Below are positions 16,957 through 24,717 of a stretch of 64,000 nucleotides of DNA, piece by piece. The stretch is from Fibrella rubiginis. GTDB taxonomy: Bacteria; Bacteroidota; Bacteroidia; Cytophagales; Spirosomataceae. A program made the translations under genes and the position numbers. The notes under the pieces were generated by a model that was not told the origin of the DNA, ran no database searches, and saw nothing but the letters and a program-made list of their open reading frames with translations. The stretch lies in contig NZ_JAFMYV010000018.1 in assembly GCF_017353185.1 (NCBI RefSeq), positions 45,628 through 109,627 of the forward strand, given 5' to 3'. Position 1 is the first letter of the stretch; every line of letters starts with the position of its first letter.

Positions 16957-17549
16957 AATGCCCCGGGTTCTCGTGCTTCCAGTTCGTTTAACCCCACCCG
17001 ATCCCAGCGTGGCTTATCAGCCATGCCTACGTAGCCAAATTCTTCCTGCGCCAGCGGATGGCTGAAATACAGGCTCACGAGTTCGGCCAGCATATCTTCA
17101 AAAAAGCGCTTCGACTGCAGGGGAGTAAACGAGGTTCCGATAGCGGTACCCTGCTGAATCTGGCCAATCAGGTCATCCTGCTGACCACCGTCGAGTTGGG
17201 TAAATGGCTTGCCGAACTGTGCCTGTGCGGCCTCCTGGAAGCCATTCAGGCCTTGCCGCCAGGCGTCAGGATCAGCCGGGAGAAGGTCATACCGCCAGCC
17301 ATCGCTTTCGTTATGCGCCAGCCGATGATCGACCGGGCTTACCACGTCGATTGACGGGCGGGTGTCGGGTTGGGGAAAAAGCCGGGCCGACAGCTGATGC
17401 AGCAGGTCGGCTTCATCGGGGGTGAAAAACTGGGGTTGTTCGGGCTGTTTGTCCAGCCTTGTTTGCAACGCCTGCCGGGTGGCGGGGGTCACATGGTCAG
17501 TATCGAGCAGTGCCCGTACTGTGCCGATTGGGTATCTAAAGGATGCCAT
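16953..17549 (-). CDS. Gluconate 2-dehydrogenase subunit 3 family protein
   Basis: Small partner of the GMC dehydrogenase, coupled by a 4-bp overlap. The 198-residue protein shows the family pattern FFTPDEADLLHQLSARLFPQ, a middle helical part with GFQEAAQAQFGKPFTQLD and the terminal YVGMADKPRWDRVGL. In known complexes this subunit is needed for maturation or export of the flavoprotein and often carries a Tat signal. Here I see no twin-arginine motif, so location is uncertain. It is probably co-transcribed with the SDR gene upstream, with an 82-bp gap holding a palindrome. Confidence 0.9.
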   Translation of the reverse strand: MASFRYPIGTVRALLDTDHVTPATRQALQTRLDKQPEQPQFFTPDEADLLHQLSARLFPQPDTRPSIDVVSPVDHRLAHNESDGWRYDLLPADPDAWRQGLNGFQEAAQAQFGKPFTQLDGGQQDDLIGQIQQGTAIGTSFTPLQSKRFFEDMLAELVSLYFSHPLAQEEFGYVGMADKPRWDRVGLNELEAREPGAL

Positions 17550-17555
17550 CTATTA

Positions 17556-17623
17556 CAGTATGCAGTGAAGAACAATCAGCAGTATGCAGCGAAAACCGGA
17601 GTACAGTTTTTCGCTGCATACTG
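17556..17623. repeat. 16-bp palindrome with an adjacent partial copy
   Basis: CAGTATGCAGCGAAAA (17580-17595) pairs with TTTTTCGCTGCATACTG (17607-17623). A further direct, diverged copy CAGTATGCAGTGAAGAA starts at 17557. It lies between the SDR gene and the subunit-3 gene, read on the minus strand. Confidence 0.8.
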
Positions 17624-17631
17624 TCATGCCA

Positions 17632-18513
17632 TTACCCCAGCTTGCCGCCGGTTACTTCTACGAGTGCCCCGGTCATGAAACTACCATCTGATGAGGCAAG
17701 CAGCACATAGGCGGGGGCTAGCTCTTCGGGTTGGCCAGGGCGGGCAAGGGCCACTTCGTGACCAAAATTCTCTACTTCATCTTTTGGCATCGTAGCCGGG
17801 ATATTGGGCGTCCAGACCGGACCGGGCACCACGGCATTCACCCGGATACCCCGCTCACCAAGCTGAATGGCCAATGATTTGGTAAAGGCATGAATGGCAC
17901 CCTTCGTAGCCGTATAGTCTACCAGCAGTGGGTTGCCCACAATACCCACAATACTGCCCGTGTTCACGATACAGTCGCCTTTCTGGAGGTGCGGCAGGGC
18001 AGCTTGCGCCATAAAGAAATAGCCGAATATGTTGGTCTCGAACGTCCGGCGCAGTTGCTCTTCCGTGATGTCTTCAAACTTTTGCTGCGCCATCTGGTAG
18101 GCAGCGTTATTGACCAGTATATTCAGGCTACCGAATTCATTGACAGTCTGTTGCACCGCGTCTTTGCACATCGCCGACTGCCGGACGTCGGCCTGAATAA
18201 CGAGACATCTACCTCCCTTTTCGTCAACCATGCGTTTGGTTTCGGCGGCATCATCGGTGTTTTCGTTGTAAAGAATAGCCACGGCGGCACCTTCCATGGC
18301 ATAGGCAATAGCCACGGCCCGGCCGATGCCCGAATCGGCACCAGTGATAAGGGCTACTTTGCCCGTTAGTTTGCCGGCGGCTTTATAATTGGAAAGGTCG
18401 GAGTCGGGCTGCTGCTGCATATCCGACTGGCGGGCGGGGTAAGGTAATTTCTGTCCCTTTATCTCCTGAGAGGAAGGGCGCGTTTCCTGGGTAGTCATAC
18501 CGTTGTAAAGCAT
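17632..18513 (-). CDS. SDR family oxidoreductase (YghA/general stress dehydrogenase type)
   Basis: NAD(P)-dependent short-chain dehydrogenase of 293 residues with the long N-terminal extension typical of the YghA/GsiB-neighbour group (KLPYPARQSDMQQQPDSDL). The cofactor motif TGADSGIGRAVAIAYA, the NNAAYQ segment, the catalytic Tyr-Lys pair in DYTATKGAIHAF and a GGKLG end are present. It is the first gene of the minus-strand catabolic set and is transcribed away from the two-component system. Bases 18514-18758 between them are a shared upstream region with no gene seen. The substrate is unknown; sugar or aldehyde reduction would suit the context. Confidence 0.92.
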   Translation of the reverse strand: MLYNGMTTQETRPSSQEIKGQKLPYPARQSDMQQQPDSDLSNYKAAGKLTGKVALITGADSGIGRAVAIAYAMEGAAVAILYNENTDDAAETKRMVDEKGGRCLVIQADVRQSAMCKDAVQQTVNEFGSLNILVNNAAYQMAQQKFEDITEEQLRRTFETNIFGYFFMAQAALPHLQKGDCIVNTGSIVGIVGNPLLVDYTATKGAIHAFTKSLAIQLGERGIRVNAVVPGPVWTPNIPATMPKDEVENFGHEVALARPGQPEELAPAYVLLASSDGSFMTGALVEVTGGKLG

Positions 18514-18758
18514 TGGATGGTATTACCCAGACCAACCTCACAATGAGGCGAAAGGTTAAAAATAGGCCGTAACGGGCTCTCGATAGGGCTTAACGTTCTT
18601 TTAACGAGTATTTGGTTATGTTTTAATGCCCTGTCACCACGTTTACACTGCCGGCCACACAGAAAAAAGCGCGCCTGTATGGGCAGAGCGCTGGTTCACA
18701 GAATAAGTTGCACAGGTTAGTCCATTAAAATCGTCGGAATACTATGTATGTTGCAGAT

Positions 18759-19436
18759 ATGAAAGTACTGGTAGTCGAAGATGAGCCCAAGCTGGCTTCA
18801 TTTGTTAAAAAAGGCCTTGAAGAGCAGAAGTGCGAGGTCGACCTGGCCTACGACGGTCAGATTGGCCGTACGATGGCGCTCAGCAACAGCTACGACATTA
18901 TTGTGCTGGACGTAAATCTGCCCAAAATGAATGGCCTCGATCTGGCCCAGACCATCCGGCATGAACAGGTGCACACCCCCATTCTGATGCTCACAGCCAT
19001 GGGTTCGGTAGAAGATAAACTATCGGGGTTTGAAGCTGGCGCCGATGACTACCTGGTCAAACCGTTCGAGTTCCGGGAGTTGATGGCCCGCATCCGTGCC
19101 CTGCACAAACGCAGCGCCGACGGCGGCACCACCGTGAACGTACTGCGCGTGGCCGATCTGGAACTGGATCTGAATGAAAAAATAGCCCGCCGCGGTGGTA
19201 AGCGTATCGAACTGACCGCCAAGGAGTTCGGCCTGCTCGAATACCTCATGCGCAACCGGGGCCGGGTGGTGTCGCGGGTAGACATTGCCGAAAAAGTGTG
19301 GGATATTCACTTCGACACGGGTACCAACGTAATCGATGTGTACGTTAATTTCCTGCGGAAGAAGGTGGATAAAGAGTTTCCGACGAAGCTTATCCACACG
19401 GTTATTGGCATGGGCTACATCATGAAAGAAGAGTGA
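18759..19436 (+). CDS. OmpR/PhoB-type response regulator
   Basis: DNA-binding response regulator of 225 residues. The receiver domain starts MKVLVVEDEPKLASFVKKGL, with phospho-acceptor Asp 51 in IIVLDVNLPKMNG and the Lys in YLVKPFEF. A winged-helix DNA-binding domain follows (about 128-222, ELTAKEFGLLEYLMRNRGRV). An ATG 15 bp upstream (18744) is also in frame; I prefer 18759 because the receiver strand begins there. Its stop overlaps the GTG start of the kinase gene by 4 bp. The GH5-like gene downstream may be a target, but that is inference. Confidence 0.94.
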   Translation: MKVLVVEDEPKLASFVKKGLEEQKCEVDLAYDGQIGRTMALSNSYDIIVLDVNLPKMNGLDLAQTIRHEQVHTPILMLTAMGSVEDKLSGFEAGADDYLVKPFEFRELMARIRALHKRSADGGTTVNVLRVADLELDLNEKIARRGGKRIELTAKEFGLLEYLMRNRGRVVSRVDIAEKVWDIHFDTGTNVIDVYVNFLRKKVDKEFPTKLIHTVIGMGYIMKEE

Positions 19437-20821
19437 ACATCCGTACCCGACTGACCCTCTTGTTTTTGTTGCTGGTGGGGTCTATCCTGCTGCTGTTTTC
19501 GCTTGCCATTTACCTGCTCTACAATCAGTTCCGGGAAGTTGATTTCTACGAACGCCTCCGCGAACAGGCCAAGGCCACAGTCCGCGTACGCGAAGATGCC
19601 GGCGACGTGGCCCGCACCGACTTGCCCGTGATGGTCGATGAGCGAATCACAATCTATACGCCTGATAATCAGGTAGCGTTTACAGTAGGGCCGGGACCAC
19701 TTGTTCGTATTCCGCCCAGCCGACTGGAAAAAATTCGGGCGGGGCGTGAATTCAAATTTCGCGAGAATAAGCACGAAACGCTTGCCTTAAATTACCACAG
19801 TAAGTCGGGCCCCATGCTGGTGGTGGTGACCACAGCCTATGACCGTTATGGTTTTAACCACCTCATGCGGCTGCGGCAAATCCTGATTTTTGGTTGGCTG
19901 GCCAGCCTGCTGGCCGTGGGGGTAGCGGGGTGGCTGTTTGCCTCCGATGCCCTGCGGCCCGTGTCGGAAATCATTGAGCAGGTCAACACCATTTCGGGTA
20001 CCAACATCCACCGGCGGCTACAGGTAAGCCGACAGCGCGACGAACTGGCCGAACTGGCCCGCACTTTCAACGCCATGCTCAACCGGCTTGAGGAGGCCTT
20101 TGTTACCCAGCGCAGTTTTGTCTCCCATGCCTCCCACGAGTTGCGCACGCCGCTGGCCATTATGCGCGGCAACATCGACGTGGCGCTTATGCAGCCCCGC
20201 AACACGCAGTACTACCGCCAGACCCTCGACGAGGTACTCTACCAGGTACAGCGCATGATTGACCTGGCCAATGGGCTGCTCGACCTGGCCCGCGCCAACA
20301 CCGACGCCGCCAACCTGTCGTTCCGGCCTACGCGTATCGACGAAGTGCTCTGGCAGGCCCGTAGCAACATTTTGTCGAAAAAGCCGGAGTATTCCATCGA
20401 CATCCTGTTTGATTTCGATGACGAAGCCCTGGCCGAACAGGATGATGACCTCACGGTGCCCGCCGAAGAGGCACTGCTGCGTACGGCCTTGCAGAACCTG
20501 ATGGAAAACGGCTGCAAGTACTCCGTCGACCACAACGTAACGGTGCGGATTTCGTTTATTGCCAACGCCGTACAGGTGGCCTTTATTGATAATGGTTACG
20601 GCATACCCCCAGAGGATTTGCCTCATCTGTTCGAACCGTTCTACCGGTCGTCGCACACCACCAACGTGGCCCCCGGTCATGGCATCGGGCTAGCCCTGAC
20701 CAATCGTATTGTGGCCCTGCACCACGGCCAGCTTATGATCGACTCAACCCTTGGCGTAGGCACTACCGTCACGGTGCAGTTGCCTGTTCAGGCCACAACA
20801 CCGGCGTTGACAGCCGGTTGA
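19433..20821 (+). CDS. Sensor histidine kinase
   Basis: Membrane histidine kinase paired with the preceding regulator. Translation begins with GTG inside GTGA, overlapping the regulator stop. The 462 residues contain a first membrane segment (about 7-30), a periplasmic sensor region, a second segment (about 148-170, ILIFGWLASLLAVGVAGWLF), a HAMP linker, the HisKA box SHASHELRTPLAIMRGNIDV with His 235, and HATPase motifs NLMENGCKYS, DNGYGIP and GHGIGLALTNRIV. The order resembles CusS/heavy-metal type kinases, but the sensed signal cannot be read. Confidence 0.95.
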   Translation: MNIRTRLTLLFLLLVGSILLLFSLAIYLLYNQFREVDFYERLREQAKATVRVREDAGDVARTDLPVMVDERITIYTPDNQVAFTVGPGPLVRIPPSRLEKIRAGREFKFRENKHETLALNYHSKSGPMLVVVTTAYDRYGFNHLMRLRQILIFGWLASLLAVGVAGWLFASDALRPVSEIIEQVNTISGTNIHRRLQVSRQRDELAELARTFNAMLNRLEEAFVTQRSFVSHASHELRTPLAIMRGNIDVALMQPRNTQYYRQTLDEVLYQVQRMIDLANGLLDLARANTDAANLSFRPTRIDEVLWQARSNILSKKPEYSIDILFDFDDEALAEQDDDLTVPAEEALLRTALQNLMENGCKYSVDHNVTVRISFIANAVQVAFIDNGYGIPPEDLPHLFEPFYRSSHTTNVAPGHGIGLALTNRIVALHHGQLMIDSTLGVGTTVTVQLPVQATTPALTAG

Positions 20822-20949
20822 ACCAGCGCACTGCTGCCCGCGGTGCTACCCGTTGCTGTTGTTCTTACTATTCTTTTTCCGAACCCAACACCCAAAAAGC
20901 ACACCTGACCTTCTTTGGGTGGTAGTCTGACCACTTACCCTTGCTTCAC

Positions 20950-22116
20950 ATGCGTAAACCTATTGCCCTGCTGGGCTTATTACTCGTTTCGGCGCTCTGT
21001 TCATGGGCGCAACCCTCCCAACTTCCTTCGGCACCCGGCCGGTGGACAGCAGCCAAAGCCAACGCCTGGTATGCCAGAGAGCCGTTTCTGGTAGGCGCCA
21101 ACTACAACCCGGCCAACGCCATCAACGAACTGGAGTTTTGGCAGGCGGAGACCTTTGACCCCGCCACGATTGATAAAGAACTGGGTTGGGCTGAAAACAT
21201 GGGCATCAATACCATGCGTGTTTTTCTGCACGACCTCCCCTATCAGCAGGATGCCAAAGGATTTATCAAGCGCATCGACACGTTTTTGACCCTTTGCCAG
21301 AAGCACAAAATTCGACCCATGCTGGTGCTGTTCGACTCGTGCTGGGACCCTTACCCCAAGCTGGGCAAGCAACGCGCCCCGCAGCCGGGCATTCATAACT
21401 CAGGCTGGGTGCAGTCGCCGGGGGCCGATGCATTGACCGACGTATCGCAGTACCCTCGGCTGCAGGCCTACGTAAAAGGTATTGTCGGCGCGTTTGCAAC
21501 TGACAAGCGGGTGCTGATGTGGGATGTCTGGAACGAACCCGACAACACCAATGATAACAGCTACGGCGACAACCACACGATCAAAACCGAATTGCCAAAA
21601 GCCAAAAAGATCGCCATCATTCAGGCCCTGCTGCCGCAGGCATTTGGCTGGGCGCGGGCAGTGACCCCTACCCAGCCGCTGACGGCGGGCGTGTGGCAAT
21701 TCTGGCGTAACGACTGGAGTAATGATGCCACCATTCCCGCCTTCGACAAAATGATGCTGGAAAATTCAGACGTGATTACGTTCCATCAATACGCCGACGC
21801 TGCGGCACTGGAAAAGATTATTCCGAACCTGAAACGCATGGGGCGGCCGGTGATCTGTACCGAGTTTATGGCACGGGGCGTAAACAGCAAATTCCAGACG
21901 CACCTGCCCATTGCCAAACGCGAAAAAGTAGGCATGATCTGCTGGGGATTTGTAGCGGGCAAAAGCCAGACATACCTACCCTGGGACAGCTGGCAGAAAC
22001 CATACGTAAACGGCAACGAACCCAAAGTGTGGTTCCACGAGATTCTGAAAGGTGACGGCACCCCCTACGACCCTGCAGACGTTGTAGCGATCAAAACAGC
22101 AATGGGAAAGAAGTAG
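20950..22116 (+). CDS. Secreted GH5-like glycoside hydrolase
   Basis: Exported TIM-barrel glycosidase. The ATG at 20950 gives MRKPIALLGLLLVSALCSWAQ, a standard signal peptide, and 388 residues; an upstream TTG is less likely. Catalytic positions resemble clan GH-A: the acid/base Glu 196 in WDVWNEPDN and the nucleophile Glu 305 in ICTEFMARG. The early motif FLVGANYNPANAINELEFWQ and the NTMRVFLHD strand support the fold. It is close to the 1,4-beta-xylanase or mannanase-annotated proteins of Bacteroidota, but specificity is unknown. A strong terminator follows. Confidence 0.85.
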   Translation: MRKPIALLGLLLVSALCSWAQPSQLPSAPGRWTAAKANAWYAREPFLVGANYNPANAINELEFWQAETFDPATIDKELGWAENMGINTMRVFLHDLPYQQDAKGFIKRIDTFLTLCQKHKIRPMLVLFDSCWDPYPKLGKQRAPQPGIHNSGWVQSPGADALTDVSQYPRLQAYVKGIVGAFATDKRVLMWDVWNEPDNTNDNSYGDNHTIKTELPKAKKIAIIQALLPQAFGWARAVTPTQPLTAGVWQFWRNDWSNDATIPAFDKMMLENSDVITFHQYADAAALEKIIPNLKRMGRPVICTEFMARGVNSKFQTHLPIAKREKVGMICWGFVAGKSQTYLPWDSWQKPYVNGNEPKVWFHEILKGDGTPYDPADVVAIKTAMGKK

Positions 22117-22134
22117 CTGATCACCCTACCAACC

Positions 22135-22168
22135 AATGCCGCCTCAATGTTGAGGCGGCATTTTTTTT
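22135..22168 (+). terminator. Rho-independent terminator after the GH5-like gene
   Basis: ATGCCGCCTCAA-TG-TTGAGGCGGCAT is a perfect stem followed by a run of eight T. It lies 18 bp after the gene. The rest of the gap to 22386 is AT-rich with no gene seen and presumably holds the promoter of the next gene. Confidence 0.92.
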
Positions 22169-22386
22169 GCAAAAAAAATGAAAATAAAACCCCGCCAATC
22201 ACGAATCAATTAGCAGGGCAAACTCATTCGTTATCAATGAGTTTACTTTAGCGCACAAAGTCTATTTATTTTATAGATTTCAATAATCTCATAATCAGGC
22301 CATTAAACCTTTTGTGGTGTCATCTGTTCAAACAGAAGATCGTCGGCCACGTGGGCAGACACCCAATCACTAATCACTCTACGTAG

Positions 22387-22704
22387 ATGAAAAATGTAAC
22401 AATGCTGGCCCTTGGGCTGATGCTGGCCTTCTCACAGGCCGCCTTTTCACAGGCTGTTCAGGAAGGAAAAGCCGCCAAGAAAGAAATGAAGGCCGAGAAG
22501 AAGATGGCCAAAGCCCGCGAGAAGCGGATGGAAGCCCGCACGCACAAAGGCATTGAAATTGCGGGCGTATCCGATCCTAAAACCCGGATGAAAGACGCCA
22601 ACCGCAAAGAGGAAAAAGCAGTGAAAAAAGAGCTGAAAGCTGACGCTGCCATGATGAAGGCCGGTGCTAAAGCTGAAAAGAAAAAGGCCGCCAAAGTAGA
22701 TTAA
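22387..22704 (+). CDS. Small exported Lys/Ala-rich protein, function unknown
   Basis: A 105-residue protein with a clear signal peptide (MKNVTMLALGLMLAFSQAAF, cleaved near FSQA). The mature part is extremely rich in Lys, Ala, Glu and Met in helix-forming runs, such as KKEMKAEKKMAKAREKR and KKELKADAAMMKAGAKAEKK. No family is recognised. The charge pattern suggests an alpha-helical coiled or nucleic-acid/polyanion-binding protein outside the cytoplasm. It is monocistronic, bounded by terminators at 22135 and 22729, so its reading frame is well isolated and probably real. Confidence 0.75.
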   Translation: MKNVTMLALGLMLAFSQAAFSQAVQEGKAAKKEMKAEKKMAKAREKRMEARTHKGIEIAGVSDPKTRMKDANRKEEKAVKKELKADAAMMKAGAKAEKKKAAKVD

Positions 22705-22728
22705 TCCCCCCTACTACATAACCAGATT

Positions 22729-22761
22729 CCCGGCCACTCACCCGAGTGGCCGGGATTTTTT
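22729..22761 (+). terminator. Rho-independent terminator
   Basis: CCCGGCCACTC-ACCC-GAGTGGCCGGG stem followed by ATTTTTT, 25 bp after the Lys-rich protein gene. It also lies just beyond the end of the convergent DUF3857 gene. Confidence 0.92.
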
Positions 22762-22770
22762 GTATGCAGG

Positions 22771-24714
22771 CTATTTCGGTGCTACCGCTGCCACTTCTTT
22801 TTTAATCAGCACCAGTTGTGCTTTGTCGGCCCTGGCCACTTTCTTTCTGAAATCAGCATAATCGGCATAAGCTTCGGCAGGGTAACGACCCCGGTGCATC
22901 CGCAAGCGGCGGGTATAGATAAGCTGATTGCCCTGCACGTCGGCGCGGGCCTGGTAGGTGCCAAATTTAGTATCAAGGCTGAGCGGCGCAAGGGCATACT
23001 CAGGCGCAAAACCATCGGGCAAGGTGTACCGGATGGTGTCGGTGTCCTCAAAATCGTAGGTATACTTCAGCACAACCGGGCTTTGGCGCGGCTTTGTCAA
23101 TACCGGGGCGAGACTCGTGGCCGACAATAAATTCAGGGGCAGAAACAGCCGCGATCCACTCGGCGACGCCCACCGCCGGGTAGACAGTGTGATGGTTTCG
23201 GTAATGGCAGGGATGGTGGCTTTCGTTTCGGCAAAGCCAAACCCGGTCAGTTCAAACGAAGGCAGATTCGTGCTTTTAATGAGCCAGTCTCGTTGCTGAT
23301 CGTGGGTCAGGCCGTGGATTACGTCTATGTAGGGCTCCTGTTGCAACCCTGTGTACACGCTCTGAACATGCACGGTAGCAGCCCCTTCTGGGGTAAGTAC
23401 AACGGTGGCTGACCGTCGCTGGCGGTTGTTATCAGGTGTGTATGCCGGTGTTCTCACCAGTTTTCCGCCTTCCGGGGTGATCAGCAGCACATGCCGGTTG
23501 CCAGTGAAATTGCCCAGATAGCCCACCGGGCTGAGCTGACTGGTGCATTCCAGCCACAACGTGTCGCGGTTATTTGGCACACACAGAAACACATGGTTAA
23601 ACTGGAAGCCCGGCAGGTCGGTTCTGATGTCAGGGGCCGACTCACCCGCTTTTACCAGTGCTTCGTAGGCCGGAATACCCACCACACCCAACATGGCTTT
23701 GGTGTAGTTGGTTAGTGCTTTGCAGTCGCCGTAGTGCGTTTGCGCTACCCGACTCGCTTCAATGGTTTGCCAGCCGCCAATACCCAGTTGAATACTGATG
23801 TAGCGAGCCTGTTTTTGCAGTTGATCATAAATCTTCTGCACCTTACCCGCCACCGTTTTTTCACCTGCCACCAGTTCCTGCACTTGGCGACGAACGGCGT
23901 CGGGCAGCGCATCGCGACCTTTATTAAGGACATAATAGAAGTCGCCTACGTCTTTCCAGGTGGCACAGGAACCGATATAGTCCTGCACGGTAAACTGATT
24001 AGGAGCGGTATAGACCGTGGGTACCCGTTCGGCCAGCATGGGTGCAAGTGGTTCCTGCTCAATAGCGGGCAACGTGTCAACCTGCCAGGCATAGGCAAAA
24101 CCGTCTTTTACTTCGGTACTTGCCTGTTTCGTCAACGTCCGGGTCAGGTTGGCTTCCTTATACCGAAGCGGCATCATGGCGGGTACGTCGACGATAAACC
24201 GGCTGTGGATGACAGACAGCCGTTCGTCGTCCTGCGGTTGCCAGGTGGGGTAAAACATGAGGTTCCGCGAACTGACCTCATACCTGAATTCCACGGTATA
24301 GGGATACGCCAACTGCCGCGAAAACTGAGCCACTTTGTACCGCGAATCGTCGGCGTAGTTGTCCTGAGCATAGGCAAGGTCTGTGATCTCGGCCTGTTTG
24401 AGCCGTTTTACCTGCTTTCCCGACGCGTCGAAGATGGCCCCTTCAATATCCGTCACCTTCGAAAATTTGTCGTAAGGCACCACCAGTTGAGCTTTACCGT
24501 CGGCTTTTTCATTTAGAATGGTGATAACCTGCCGCACCCGCAACACAGCGTCAGTGGGCGACCTCACGGTGTAATTCAGTTCGTCGAGACGGAGCACGGC
24601 GTCAGCGTTAAGCGTCATGGCCGGACTGATGAGGCTCACTGCCCAGTTTTCTGTTTGCGCCTGCGTGAGGTGGGCCGCCAGCCCGGCGCAGGCGAGTAAG
24701 AGATATTTCATCAT
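22771..24714 (-). CDS. DUF3857 and transglutaminase-like domain protein (catalytic Cys kept)
   Basis: Exported 647-residue protein: signal peptide MMKYLLLACAGLAAHLTQAQ, an N-terminal DUF3857 beta domain (about 40-230), and a transglutaminase-like core with THYGDCKALTNYTKAML (Cys) and FQFNHVFLCV (His). A C-terminal beta region follows. It lies 3 bp downstream of a paralogue on the same strand, so the two form an operon. The family is widespread in Bacteroidota and is likely periplasmic, but no reaction has been assigned that I can rely on. Its core residues are intact, unlike the paralogue. Confidence 0.88.
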   Translation of the reverse strand: MMKYLLLACAGLAAHLTQAQTENWAVSLISPAMTLNADAVLRLDELNYTVRSPTDAVLRVRQVITILNEKADGKAQLVVPYDKFSKVTDIEGAIFDASGKQVKRLKQAEITDLAYAQDNYADDSRYKVAQFSRQLAYPYTVEFRYEVSSRNLMFYPTWQPQDDERLSVIHSRFIVDVPAMMPLRYKEANLTRTLTKQASTEVKDGFAYAWQVDTLPAIEQEPLAPMLAERVPTVYTAPNQFTVQDYIGSCATWKDVGDFYYVLNKGRDALPDAVRRQVQELVAGEKTVAGKVQKIYDQLQKQARYISIQLGIGGWQTIEASRVAQTHYGDCKALTNYTKAMLGVVGIPAYEALVKAGESAPDIRTDLPGFQFNHVFLCVPNNRDTLWLECTSQLSPVGYLGNFTGNRHVLLITPEGGKLVRTPAYTPDNNRQRRSATVVLTPEGAATVHVQSVYTGLQQEPYIDVIHGLTHDQQRDWLIKSTNLPSFELTGFGFAETKATIPAITETITLSTRRWASPSGSRLFLPLNLLSATSLAPVLTKPRQSPVVLKYTYDFEDTDTIRYTLPDGFAPEYALAPLSLDTKFGTYQARADVQGNQLIYTRRLRMHRGRYPAEAYADYADFRKKVARADKAQLVLIKKEVAAVAPK

Positions 24715-24717
24715 GTT

